Assembly (NCBI RefSeq): GCF_905163445.1
Contig: NC_053202.1
Location: forward strand, 9,982,001 to 10,046,000
Origin: Pararge aegeria
Lineage: Eukaryota > Arthropoda > Insecta > Lepidoptera > Nymphalidae
Direction: 5' to 3'
Length of the DNA stretch: 64,000 nucleotides
Shown: in pieces, positions 1-10,700 of the stretch
Layout: every line of letters begins with the position of its first letter
Position numbering within the stretch: position 1 is the stretch's first letter
Notes under the pieces: model-generated
Told to the model about the DNA's origin: nothing
Databases searched by the model: none
What the model saw: only the letters and a program-made list of their open reading frames with translations
Translations under genes and position numbers: made by a program

Positions 1-585
1 TTAAATCCAGTTATGGCCTGACAAATGGTGTACATATTAGGGGGGGCAATGTTAGAAAACTATTTTTGAATCTTTTAAGACATTTAAATTATTTAGAGAC
101 CGAACCACCGCTCCATACAATGCACTTTATAATAAAATAGACCCCAGTTTCGTGTTATGGTCATAGATAATGGAATAATGTATTATCGAAGATAGCTTGT
201 TTATGCTATTGGCAGAGACAGCTCGAGAAGTAAAGGGTGTTAAGGCTGGAATGATAAGACTAAATTGGTTGTTATAGTAATTGGTGCGCGCGCGGGAATT
301 GATATTGGTTTTGAACGTGACTGTACTTTATAATAATTGTTATAACTTCAGCTCCATTATTATCAGAGTACCTACCTTCAACTAAGATAGGATACTATAT
401 ATTTAAGCGGTGATTGCTTCTTAAAGCGAACCTTTTTAGACGCGGTGGTTAAAATGTAAACTGTTTCAGCACGGTGGGGAGCAAAAACAAATCCATCCTT
501 CCTGACCTTGAGTTTAATACACTTGATGAAAAGCAGTTTTTTACTCTGAGCTCAGTACTGCTAAACGAAAATCTCCCGGCAAGCA
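1..585. other. AT-rich intergenic sequence, no feature seen
   Basis: No exon, tRNA-like box or repeat family used elsewhere in this window was recognised here. Short open frames are broken and have no paralogue in the window. Confidence 0.4.
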
Positions 586-825
586 ATTTGGGAATTTATT
601 ATTTCTGAATTTTCTGGTCTGGTGGGAGGCTTCGGCCGTGGCTAGTTACCACCCTACCGACAAAGACGTGCCGCTAAGTGTTCCGGTGTGATGTCGCGTA
701 GATTAGGTTGTACCCTATAGATTCGGTTATGTACCCTAACAGGTTAGCCCGCTACCATCTTAGACTGCATCATCACCACCAGTTGAAATTGCAGTTAAGG
801 ATATCATCATCATCATCATCATCAT
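585..825 (+). repeat. SINE-B fragment with CAT microsatellite
   Basis: This matches the body of the SINE family seen whole near 34025 and 58617, with the blocks GGCTTCGGCCGTGGCTAG and GTGCCGCTAAG, but the tRNA-like head is missing. It is followed by about seven CAT repeats at 800-823. Confidence 0.65.
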
Positions 826-829
826 ATAA

Positions 830-985
830 CCATTAAAGGCCCACTATAGGACGCGGATCTCCTCTCACTATGGGAAGGGTTTAGGTTGTGCTTTAGTACT
901 TCACACGTCTTTGAGAACATTATGGGGAACTCTCTGGCAGGTTTACTCACGGTGTTTTTCTTTGCCGTCAAAGTAAGTATTTAAT
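830..985 (-). repeat. SINE-C fragment
   Basis: It shares GGCCCACTA, an ACGCGGATCTCCTC-like block and TTTGAGAACATTATG with the fuller copy at 17490-17790. The promoter-bearing head is absent. Confidence 0.65.
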
Positions 986-1030
986 CGTTTAAATTAAATA
1001 ATAAATATAATAACAATAAACAACTATTCT

Positions 1031-1225
1031 AAATGTTGAGTCGACCGTTATTGTTCCGATCGTCGTTTCAGTCAATGGTCTTCGAGCGAAAAGCTTCGAC
1101 CAACATCTTAAGAAGCTATCGCTTGGTTATTGGATGAAGGGTCGGATACAGAAGGCTGTAGTCCTTGAAACGGCGCGTATTGTGAGGAGGTTCCTCACTT
1201 TGGAGCCCTGACCGCCGGTTGCTTG
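1031..1225 (+). mobile_element. LINE-E 3' ORF fragment
   Basis: This is a diverged copy of the C-terminal LINE reading frame at 2004-2294. The match runs from the Val-Glu-Ser-Thr-Val region to the terminal LTLEP followed by a stop near 1210. Confidence 0.6.
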
Positions 1226-1434
1226 GAAAAAAATGAAAATCAAGAAAAGAGTAAACAACTATTGTAGTACAAAAAATAATTATGTTATTTTAAATAACTA
1301 TGTCAACGGAGATTGTAGGACTTCGTCATTATCCGCAGCCTATTAAAGTTACACTAGTGGGCACAGAACTCATATAGGATTGATGGTTTAAGAGCATAGT
1401 CCAACCACGCTGCTAAAATGCGGGTTGATAGACT

Positions 1435-1985
1435 TCAATTTTAATAATAATCTTTATTTCGGTCCCCGTCGCCGCATTCTGGTGGCGGCCATCGGCGGGG
1501 ACCTCTCGCTGCTCAGCATGGCAAGCACTACGCCGGGCAGCGAGAGGTCCCAGCCGAGTAGCCGCTTGGGTAACCGTGGCCGACTTGTTTGGACGTGGTT
1601 TTGCAGAAGGAGGCCGCGGAGCGTGTGCGTGAAGAGGCTCCAGACACGCATCCGGTCCGGCGTAGACGAGTAGGAAGAACAAAGCGGCAATTTGCCGCTC
1701 GCCAGCTTTTCTTGGGAGGCAGCGGGTAGCTATTGGGCTAGCTAGTTAGCTACCCGTCACTACGGTCTAAGAGGGGGTTCAAGCTGTCCGGACCCCCTCC
1801 TCGCTAGCGCGGGAGCCCTAAAATTCGGTTGGGGTGGTTGGTAGACGTCCGAGGTATACAACGGGTTCCCCGGGCGTCTAACAGAGCCAACAAGAGGGAC
1901 ATGCCGTGGTGGTTTTTAGTTAGAGTATACCCCCTTTAGAGGGGGGAGTCCCACATAACCTCCGTCCTGCCCAAGGGTCGGAAGT
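1435..1985 (+). mobile_element. GC-rich, hairpin-rich block, probably part of LINE-E
   Basis: This is a GC-rich island in AT-rich surroundings, ending just before the LINE-E frame at 2004. It holds several inverted repeats: GGACCTCTCGCTGC at 1499-1512 pairs with 1537-1550, CGGGTAGCTA at 1723-1732 pairs with 1747-1756, and GCGGCAA near 1684 pairs with TTTGCCGC. A similar GC-rich block lies near 13960-14270. Its membership of the LINE is inferred from adjacency. Confidence 0.45.
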
Positions 1986-2003
1986 AGCAATAAAGCTTCT
2001 GTT

Positions 2004-2345
2004 ATGGATACTAATAATAATAATAATAATTCACATGACGATAATCTGGTGAAAGCTGAAAAGGAAAAAGTATCTAAATACTTGGACCTTGCTCACGAGA
2101 TTACCGCCATGTGGAATGTTGAGTCGACCGTTGTTGTTCCGATAGTCGTTTCAGTCAATGGTCTTCTCGCGAAAAGCTTCGACCAACATCTCAAGAAGCT
2201 TTCGCTTGGTTGTTGGATCAAGGGTCTGATACAGAAGGCAGTAGTCCTTGAAACGGCGCGTATTGTGAGGAGGTTTCTCACTCTGGAGCCCTGACCACCG
2301 GTTGCTTGGGCATTCAAAAGCCCCGCAAGCGGAGGGTGGAAGTTT
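2004..2345 (+). mobile_element. LINE-E C-terminal ORF fragment with T-rich tail
   Basis: A 96-codon frame ends in a conserved block (VSVNGLLAKSFDQHLKKLSL, then QKAVVLETARIVRRFLTLEP) that recurs at 1031, 13128 and, on the minus strand, 46370. Recurrence with a shared stop and the same 3' flank (a GGTTGCTTGG block and a T-run) marks it as the 3' end of a non-LTR retrotransposon. The family resembles reverse transcriptase C-terminal regions; the clade is not determined. Confidence 0.65.
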
Positions 2346-2734
2346 TTTTTTTTTTTTATAAATTTTTAATAGTGTTTTTTAATTTATTCTTAAGCATTGT
2401 TAATAATTAAAAAAAAAAAAAAGAATAATAATAAATGATAGAATAATAATAATAATAATAGCCTTTATTGAACAATCTTACAAAAATAAAATATGATATT
2501 TATCCTAATATAAAGTAACTTAATAATAAACTTAAATATTAAATAGTCTGATTGACACCGGTTTTAAGATTGTCTTGCGTTTCCGCAAAGGCCTCCCCTA
2601 GAACTATCCCAAATTTTCCTGTTATCGGTCAGACAGACATATCAGACAAAATAAAAGAAAGAAAGAAAGGCAGCGTGTTAGATGGGAGGATGAAATTAGA
2701 AAGCTGGTGTTACCTGGAGGAGGAAGACCTATAT

Positions 2735-2912
2735 GAGTACTAAGATGACTGATGAATATTTTTATGAATAATTTATATAAATACATATAAACACCCAGAC
2801 AATGAAAATATACATGCTCATCACACAAAGATTTTCCAGTAGTTGGAATCGCACCCACGGCGTTGGATTCAGAAAGCAGGGTCGCTGCAAACTGCGCTAA
2901 TCAGTCGTCAAA
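2735..2912 (-). repeat. SINE-A copy 1 (3' truncated)
   Basis: On the minus strand this shows the degenerate tRNA-like head (near 2910) and the body of the window's commonest SINE. SINE-A carries a B-box-like GTGGGTTCGATTCCCAC and the block TTTTCAGTGTCTGGGTG. This copy is diverged. Confidence 0.7.
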
Positions 2913-3262
2913 TATAATTCGGTAGCCGTTTATAATCATGTTCTGTAAAATTTTACTGATTTTCAGCTTGTTGGGAAAAATCCCAAATTCGAAGGTGCAT
3001 AAAAATGCACCTTCAAATGTCAAAATTGACCGGACTAAACATCTAAAGACAAATAGGTAGTAAGAAAAATAATAAATTAAACACTAAGATTTTGTCTACT
3101 TACGTACAATTTCTTAAGTTTGTCATTTTGCGGCTTTGCCCAATTGTCCTATTCATATACCTACTACTTCTTTTCTTCGTAAAGGTAGTAAGCAATATGA
3201 TATTAAACACTATGTATGTACATCACAGAATTAAGAACAAACAGAATCCGTACACACGACTT

Positions 3263-3410
3263 CAAAATTCAAAATACAAAATTCAAAATTCATTTATTTC
3301 AAGTAGGCCTAATATAAGCACTTTTGAAACGTCAAGTCTGTCTGTTTGTACTGCCACCGGTTCGGAAGGCAGATTCTACCGAGAAGAAGCCGGCGAGAAA
3401 CTCAAATCAA
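3263..3410 (-). mobile_element. LINE-T2 3' end
   Basis: It contains AAGTAGGCCTA, CGTCAAGTCTGTCTG and CCACCGGTTCGGAAGGCAG, shared with the copies at 6245, 10918 and 41809. The AAATTC-repeat tail at the left end marks the 3' end of a minus-strand LINE. Confidence 0.65.
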
Positions 3411-3479
3411 CTCAAATTTGTGTATATTTTGTTTATGTATTCGTATGTAGTTATTTGAATGTAGGTTTATAATAATTTT

Positions 3480-3655
3480 ACACCACCTATTTGTTCTCGC
3501 TCTTGTCCTAATCCCAAGGTTGCCTGGCAGAGATCGCTTTTAAGCGAAAGGCCGTCTGTTGTATTCTACAACAGTTTTTGTGTTTCTCTCTATTCGTCCT
3601 TTATTTTCCTAACTGTGTAGTGGTGTACAAATAAAGAGTTTAAATAAACCTATTA
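3480..3655 (+). mobile_element. LINE-T1 3' end
   Basis: It contains GGTTGCCTGG, AGAGATCGCTTTTAAGCG (a small hairpin) and GTGTACAAATAAAGAG near its 3' end, shared with copies at 7985, 23720, 30700, 30880, 60355 and 60940. Confidence 0.65.
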
Positions 3656-4370
3656 CAATATATCTTATCTTCCTAAAGAATTGGGCTATCATTTTTAATT
3701 ATCACTTCAAGTTAGCCTTGCAACTGCTACAGCAACCTGTTTTGAATTTGATGCTAGCGACATCTTGTATGCAATAGCAAAATCAAAACTCCTTACGAGT
3801 TCAATACTTTTTAAACGTAGCTCTTTATTTATTATTTTGTAATTAAAATGCAGAGTCCACAATTTCGATTGTTTTCGTATTTACGTACCATTTCTGAATA
3901 ATTATTGTGATTTTAGAGTAAGTTAGCCATATCAAAATTATCTTTATTAATGACATTTTTAAAACGCCTTCTAGTGGGAAGTAGTGGAACTTGATCATTA
4001 CACAGACTCTCTGTCTATTAGAACTTTTTAAAACATTACTTTTGCTCACCAAAGTTTACAATGTTTACCCTTTTAAAGTATAGATGGAACTATCTTATGC
4101 AGAGGCGAAACGTAAACTTATTTAAGATTATGCACAGTCGCGACTCGCAGAATAAGCGAGGCCTTTTTGTAGCTGTAGGTACTTATTCCTAAGAGGGGGC
4201 ACAATCGAGGCCACCTAAGCGTGGCGTTTTTATTCAGTTCCTTCCCATTTCGAAATCAATGCCGAAATCCTACTACCTATTTATTTCTGATTCATACAAT
4301 AGGAACCTCGGGAAACATTCATGATAGTGAATTGAAGGCAAGTGGGAAATATCTATTAAACAACATCATC
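3656..4370. other. Unannotated spacer
   Basis: AT-rich sequence with no exon signature, tRNA-like box or window-shared repeat that I could recognise. Confidence 0.35.
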
Positions 4371-4371
4371 A

Positions 4372-4860
4372 TCATTTCAACCAATCATCGTCCACAGCTG
4401 GACATAGGTCTTTTGTAGCCTGTAGGGAGTTCCACAATACACGCTCCCAGCAACCCGCCTGATGTTATTTTTTTTTGTTTTTTTTCTTTTTATTGTTGCT
4501 AGCAATATTATTAGTATTTCTCTCTTTTCTATTTTATGTACCCTCATTTCAAATAAATAAATATTGTTCGTGTAGTTCATAAGTATGAGAATAATAAGTT
4601 AATTGTTAATTAGTGTAAGTGAATTTGTCCGTACTAATTAATTGATAATAAATAAATAAATCTGCCCACTCGTTGGGGGCCGACGTACGCTGCGTTTACC
4701 GGTGCGGATTCGTCATTCCAGCACCTTAAACCCAACGTCCATTGGTTCTCTGAGCTTTGTGCCCTGCCCATTGCCACTTCAGCTTCGCGACTTGCTGAGC
4801 TATGTCGGTAACTCTAGTTCTTCTACGGATCTCCTCATTTCTTGATTTTGATTTACAGGC
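4372..4860 (-). mobile_element. RTE-like LINE 3' fragment, interrupted
   Basis: The ends match the minus-strand LINE fragments at 47712 and 61315: CCACAGCTGGACATAGGTCTT on the left, and the TTGCCACTTCAGCTTCGCGA region on the right. About 200 bp of unrelated AT-rich sequence (roughly 4464-4663) ending in AATAAATAAATAAAT splits it, which looks like a later retroposon insertion. Confidence 0.65.
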
Positions 4861-5455
4861 AAAGTTCATGACAATGTGCCAGTGGGAACTTTGATATCAA
4901 TACGGTTGCATTTTCGATACACCTCAGTCTTTTATGCGACTCTAGACGATGCAAAGATACCTACGTCCTCACGGTGTCTGAGTGGGACAAAAAACAAGAT
5001 TGTTATTCAAATTATTATCTTACGCAGTGCGCAAGTAATCATATTTTCATACATATACAACAATAATAAATGCAACAAACCATGAAATGTCTAACAAAGC
5101 ATAGCGACTTCACCTTTAATTAATTTGGTTTCCGTTGTATTTTATATACATTTTTTTGTATATACTAGTGATTGATATGTTATTCAGTGTGATATTATGG
5201 TTTATATGCATACAAAAAGGTATTTATTTATTCACTTTTAAAACCCAAGTGGGACTGTTGCGTTGGGAATACCCAAATGGGAACGCACGGTCTATTAATA
5301 GGTACTACGGTTATAATCCTCTGTTTTTTTATTCCACTACAATTAGTGTCACAGTAATTTTATAAAGTTGGTAAATAATTAAAAAATTCGTATTGGCCAG
5401 ATGTTTTATTGAATTGATTAGGTTTTTTACAAATACGCTAATAATTATTATGTAA
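4861..5455. other. Unannotated AT-rich spacer
   Basis: No gene or repeat shared with the rest of the window was recognised. Confidence 0.35.
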
Positions 5456-5930
5456 CTAGCTATTGCCCGCGACTTCGTTGCGTTTGATTTTATTTTTTGA
5501 TGTGGCGTTCAATTTAAGTTGTAAAATTTTTGTTTTTTAAAATTTAAAGTATATAGTATCGCTTGGCCTTAAATGAGAGGTTTGCTGCTGTCCGCTGAGC
5601 AGTTCTGTCCTCTATCTCCAACCACATTCATCAGATCTACACAAAGTTTGGGCAAAATAAAACACATATTATAACCTTTATTGTACAAAAATAACTTTTT
5701 AAATCGGTTATAATTTGTCGGAGTTTTGGTGTAAAATTGGCAAAAACTTTCATCCCCTCTCCCAAAGGAACCGAACTTGACATCGGGATAAAAAGTATCC
5801 TATATTACTTCTAACACTTCCAAGAATATGTGTACAAAGTTTCATGATGATCGGTTAAGTAGTTTTTGCGTGAAAGCGTAACAAACAAACTAACATTGAC
5901 ATTTATAATATTATAGTATAGTATAGAACA
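5456..5930 (-). mobile_element. Non-autonomous Helitron H4, copy 1
   Basis: On the minus strand the 3' end reads GAAGTCGCGGGCAATAGCTAG followed by T, a Helitron-like CTAG terminus next to T. The body has GGATAAAAAGTATCC and a block ending GGTTAAGTAGTTTTTGCG, shared with copies near 45988, 49009 and 63275. Confidence 0.6.
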
Positions 5931-5933
5931 GTA

Positions 5934-5975
5934 TAGGGATAGGGATAGGGATAGGGATAGGGATAGGGATAGGGA
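5934..5975 (+). repeat. (TAGGGA)7 microsatellite
   Basis: Seven exact tandem TAGGGA units adjoin the 5' end of Helitron H4. Other H4 copies end with one or two such units (near 49437 and 63638), so this is an expansion of the element's own edge. Confidence 0.9.
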
Positions 5976-6244
5976 TTCATAAATAGTTTTCAAGAAACAA
6001 TTAAAAATTAAATTTTATTAACAACCAATGTTCATGACATTTAATTGGTGTGTGTTTCGATATAAATACGACTGCATTATCGATACACTCCAAGATGTAT
6101 ATATATATTGTATAGATATTGTAGTGGAAAAAAACATGATCAGATATAGAATTCGAGAGGTAAAAGCCTATTCAATATTTCGAACCACGTTAAATAGGTC
6201 ATTCCAAGGGGAAAACCTTTGTTGTTACATTCTATCAAATAAAA

Positions 6245-6665
6245 TGTTTTTCAAATTCAAATTCATTTATTTCAAGTAGGCCTACTTTATAAGCACTTTT
6301 GAAACGTCAAGTCTGTATGTTTGTAGTGACTCTACCACCGGTTCGGAAAGCGGATTCTACCGAGAAGAGCCGGCGAGAAACTCAGTAGTTGCTCTTTTCC
6401 AACATCAACATTTATTACAATAATTTTGCTATCTTGCGGGAGATGAGAGCGAGGCTGGCTTCCAATCTACTTTGTCATTGAGGAATTCATCAAATGTATA
6501 GTGACCTCGCTGTACTAGATGCGTTTTTACACATTTTTTAAATGTATGCATTGGTAGGTCAAGAATTTCCTTAGGAATCATGTTGTAAAAGCGTATACTC
6601 AACCCCACAAAGGAGTTCTGCACCTTTCGCAGACGATATGCAGAAGATGCAGTTTAATGTAGACA
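6245..6665 (-). mobile_element. LINE-T2 3' end
   Basis: It shares AAGTAGGCCTA, CGTCAAGTCTG, CCACCGGTTCGGAA and a GAATTCATCAAATG block with the copy at 10918. A decayed C-terminal LINE frame is readable on the minus strand (about 6429-6623). Confidence 0.65.
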
Positions 6666-6764
6666 TGTGTGTCTTAGTCCCGGAATAAAATCAATCTAAT
6701 CGAAAATCTTCAACTGGCAGATTTAAATTATAAGTGATACACGTATATAAAGATCATCAACGTC

Positions 6765-7090
6765 ATCATCGACCCATTAAAGGTCACGGGTCTCCTCTAA
6801 GAATCAAAAGGGCTTACGCCCAGTGGCGTGCACCGAGTTTCTTGCCAGGGTATGCATACAGCAGGAAAATTGCATAAAACGACAAAAATCCACCTCTTAT
6901 ACGAGTTGTATATAAATAGGGTAGGCAGTGCTTTTGTGCATGTATGAAGTGCACGCCACTGCTTAGGCCGTAGTGTACCACGCTGGCCTAATGCGGATTC
7001 GTAGCCTTCACACGCCGAGTTTAGAACGTTATGGAGAACTCTCAGGCATGCAGGTTTCCTCACAATGTTCTCCTTCACCGTTTAAAGCAA
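6765..7090 (-). repeat. SINE-C, split by a hAT MITE
   Basis: Both flanks match SINE-C: GACCCATTAAAGG and GGTCTCCTC on the left, then GTAGTGTACCACGC through TTCTCCTTCACCG on the right. The MITE at 6821-6961 lies between them. Confidence 0.7.
6821..6961. mobile_element. hAT-type MITE, copy 1
   Basis: Terminal inverted repeats CAGTGGCGTGCA and TGCACGCCACTG bound a 141-bp element. The flanking 8-bp direct repeats are CTTACGCC (6813-6820) and CTTAGGCC (6962-6969), one mismatch. TIR form and 8-bp duplication fit hAT transposition. No transposase is encoded. Confidence 0.85.
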
Positions 7091-7099
7091 GTGATATAT

Positions 7100-7645
7100 A
7101 AATAAAATAAAATAAAAAATAAAAAAGCCTTTTAATTCTTGCTTACGATACATAGATAACATTGCATAAGTACATATTATGATTTTACGCGAAAACATTA
7201 AATACAAAGAAAATAGGTAAATAAAAAAATAAACAGAAAAAAAAAATAACAAGTGGTTCTAAATTGCATTTAAGATAATTGATAATTACTATCTGATGTT
7301 ATTATAAGTTATATATAAATTGCTTAAATTAAAATATATATATATTATTATAATATTAGGGTGGCGCAAAAAAAAGGCGAAAAAATATCGGTTCTCGATG
7401 TTTTTTTTCTAAAAAAGTTTCTTAAAAGGTCGCTCAGAATTTTTTTAAATTTCAATAATTTAAAAGTATTTTTTTTTCTCGTTACGGTATATTTTTATAT
7501 ACCAAAAAAAAATAAGTTGCCGAAAGTTTCAATTAAAAATTCAAATTTTAAAAGGTCGCTAAGATTTTTTTTAAATTAAAATTCCAAATATTTTTTCCTT
7601 TTATTTAATGAAGTTATCCTTATATATATTTGTTCACCAATAGGT
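7100..7645. other. Low-complexity AT-rich tract
   Basis: Runs of A and T dominate, including a TATATA block near 7340 and two related segments (7380-7470 and 7500-7590) that each contain AAAAGGTCGCT and a T-run, so a short degenerate duplication. The open frame at 7361-7579 is Phe/Lys/Asn-rich and not a credible gene. Confidence 0.5.
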
Positions 7646-7650
7646 AATTA

Positions 7651-7681
7651 TATATAAGGGTATAACTATTAAATTTAATCA
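7651..7681 (+). promoter_or_regulatory. Putative core promoter of SPH-A
   Basis: TATATAAG at 7651-7658 is followed 30 bp later by an initiator-like TCATCT with its A at 7681. This would give a 52-nt 5' UTR before the ATG at 7733. It fits the expected TATA-to-start spacing but has no transcript support. Confidence 0.5.
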
Positions 7682-7732
7682 TCTATCTGGAGATATTGGA
7701 TTAAGTAGATTAATTTTGTTAAGTTCGGCTAT

Positions 7733-10700
7733 ATGTCATTTAAGTCTTTTGATTTATACTTATTCTTCACAGCTTTCCTTTTATCAGTGCATATTAAAAG
7801 CAATCCGACACCAAGCAGGTTGTTCCGGAATCAAACACGAAGGATTTTGAGAGGCCGCGAGGTAGAAGATACAAGGCCATACATGGTAAGCTAGCATCAG
7901 TATAGCCACTATATGTTATTGGTAGATGGAAGTATAATTAGAGATGCGCCGAATATCCATTCGGCTACTTATATTCGGCCAAATGATTCGATGAATGAAT
8001 GAATAAACTTTTATTGTACACCAAAGAAAAAAAAAGTAGTTACAGAGATATAAATACAAGAGAGTAAGTACAATTTGGTGGCCTTATCGCTACATAGCGA
8101 TTTCTTCCAGGCAACCGAAGGCGTAAAAGGAAAAAAAACATAGAAAAGAGGTAGTCGGTGCAATCAATAAGATTTAAAAATTATACAAATATATAAATAA
8201 AATATATAACTATAATATTTATACATAAATAAATTACATTCAAATACAAATAAGATATAATCGTACATGAAATTACCCACAATTAATGTATATACTAAAA
8301 ATCATATACAACATATATAAATATGTAAATATATAACATCCTCAATTTATATGAAATACATAAATAATTAAAATTACAGATTTAAAATGATCCTCTTCAG
8401 CGATGTTCGGCTGATAGAGACATCATCATCATCTGTCTGCGCCTTTTCCCATCATCTGGGGTCGGCTCTCCTTGTCCGTTTCCTCCATTCAAGACGGTTT
8501 TGAGCAGTTTCCGCGTTGATATCATTTAGCTTCAGGTCATTTTGGACCGTCGTTAACCAGGTGGCGGGGGGTCTTCCGCGCCCACGCTTCGTCGTCGGTA
8601 TGTCCAGGGCTACTCGTACCATGTGGTCTGCGGGTCGTCTGACAACGTGTCCATACCAGCGCAATCGTTTTTCCTGTAATTTATGAACGATGGGAGTGAT
8701 TCCATAACTACCTCTAACATACTCGTTCTTGATTTTGTCGAGGCGGGTGACGCCCGCTGACCAGCGTAACATGCGCATCTCAGTGGTGTGTAACTTTGTG
8801 CTGTGCTTTTTGGTAGCGGCCCAGCATTCCGTACCATACAGTATGGCAGGGCGGATTGCAGTTTTGTATAGTTTCCCTTTGATCTTTAGGGGCATTCTTC
8901 TGTCACACATTACGCCTGTGAGCTGTCTCCACTTATTCCAGCCAGCTGTAGTACGATAAGTCACGTCATCGTCAATTTTACTATCGTTGCCTATTATGGA
9001 TCCGAGGTATTTGAATTGCTTTACTGTGGGAATACGAGTATTATTAATATAGAATTTAATTTGGGCGGCGTCGGTTGTACCATCGAATATGCAGGACATG
9101 TGCTCAGTTTTTCCTCGGCTGATTCTAAGACCATTCTCTTCCAATGATGTTATCCAGAGATTTAATTGGCTTTGTAGCTCTGCAACAGTGTCAGATATGA
9201 GCACGACATCGTCTGCGTACAAGATGTTCCAGGGTACGGGTCTTTGACAGTCTTTCGTGAGATAATCCATGGTCACATTAAATAACAAAGGACTAAGTGC
9301 GGAGCCCTGATGTACTCCGACTTCAATTGCAAACCCATCACTAGTTCCAGCGGCGCTTACCACTTGAGTGGTAACATTGTTGTACATGTCCTGTATTAGA
9401 CAAATGTATTGTTCGGGAACATTTTGTGCTCTCAGCGACTGCCATATCAAATTTCTGGGAACATGGTCAAAGGCCTTTTCTAAATCTATAAAGATCATGT
9501 GTAGGTTGGACTTGTTAATCTTCGCTTTTTCAAGCATGATTCGAATGGTTTGTATAGCATCGGATGTACCTTTGCCCGTGACAAAGCCGCACTGATTGGG
9601 AGTTAACTCAACGATGTCTCTTATTCTATTATTAAGGATTCTTTCCCAAATTTTGAACGTATGCGACATAAGTTTTATGGCCCTGTAGTTATTGCAGTCC
9701 CTGACATCTCCTTTGCCCTTATAAAAAGGTACTAAAAAGCTTAGTCGCCATGAGTTCGGAATAGGCTGACCAATAACTAGTTTATTAAATAGTTCAAGCA
9801 ACCAGAGTTCTCCCAGTTCTCCTAATCGCTTCCAGATCTCGGCTGGAATTTCATCAGGGCCTACGGCCTTATTGTTCTTCATTTGTCTGATTGCCTTTTT
9901 GACTTCATCTATAACAATGCATGGGACAGGACCTTGAACTGGTGTAGGCTTAGCGCTTTCATGTTTTATGGGGTGGGACACGTTTAGAAGATGCCGGTAG
10001 TATTCCACCCACCTATCTCTTATGTGAACGTCTTCTGTTAATAAGAGACATTAAAATTATTTTGTTTTGTTGCCGAATATATACGGCAGGGTGAATACTT
10101 ATTTCGCGAAAAACGTAAATCTTGCAATCACTAAACATTGCGCCAGGAATGTTTTCGATATTTTTTAATTAAAATATAATATATACAAAAGGTGTACCTT
10201 CGGCCTGCGCTCAATGGTCATACCATGGGGGTCAACTCCAACTGGTTGTGTGGTGGTGTGATCATACATTCCCAGTACATCCTGACATCGGCTGCGTGCA
10301 TCGAGGATGCCAAGCAGTTCTACGTGGTCTCCGGAACACATAGGTATTAGTTTTACCAATATAAAAATTATGAAAATACAGAACAGCAGGAGCATAAATA
10401 AATAAATAAGTAAATATACTACGACAATACACACATCGCCATCTAGCCCCATACTTCCAAAGTAAACGTAGCTTGTGTTATGGTTACTAAGATTAGCTAA
10501 GGAATATTTTTGAGGATAAACAACCAGACACTGAAAAACATTCATGTTCATCACACAAACATTTTCCAGTTGTGGGAATCGAACCCACGACCTTGGACTC
10601 AGAAAGCAAGGTCGCTGCCCACTGCGCCACTCGGCCTTCAAAATAAAGTAAAGTAAAGAATCTGTATGGTGTCACTTATAATTTCTTCAATCCTTATACT

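Noticed and set aside
2004..2294. 96-codon open frame as a host gene
   Set aside because: The same protein block and stop recur at 1031, 13128 and, on the other strand, 46370, with the same 3' flank, so it is the end of a LINE.
7608..7655. Upstream signal-peptide exon for SPH-A
   Set aside because: The ATG near 7614 opens a frame that meets TAG before a phase-1 donor. The in-frame ATG at 7733 gives a good signal peptide without splicing.
10165..10641. Minus-strand 158-codon frame as a gene
   Set aside because: It is a run-through of SINE-A and the antisense of SPH-A exon 2.
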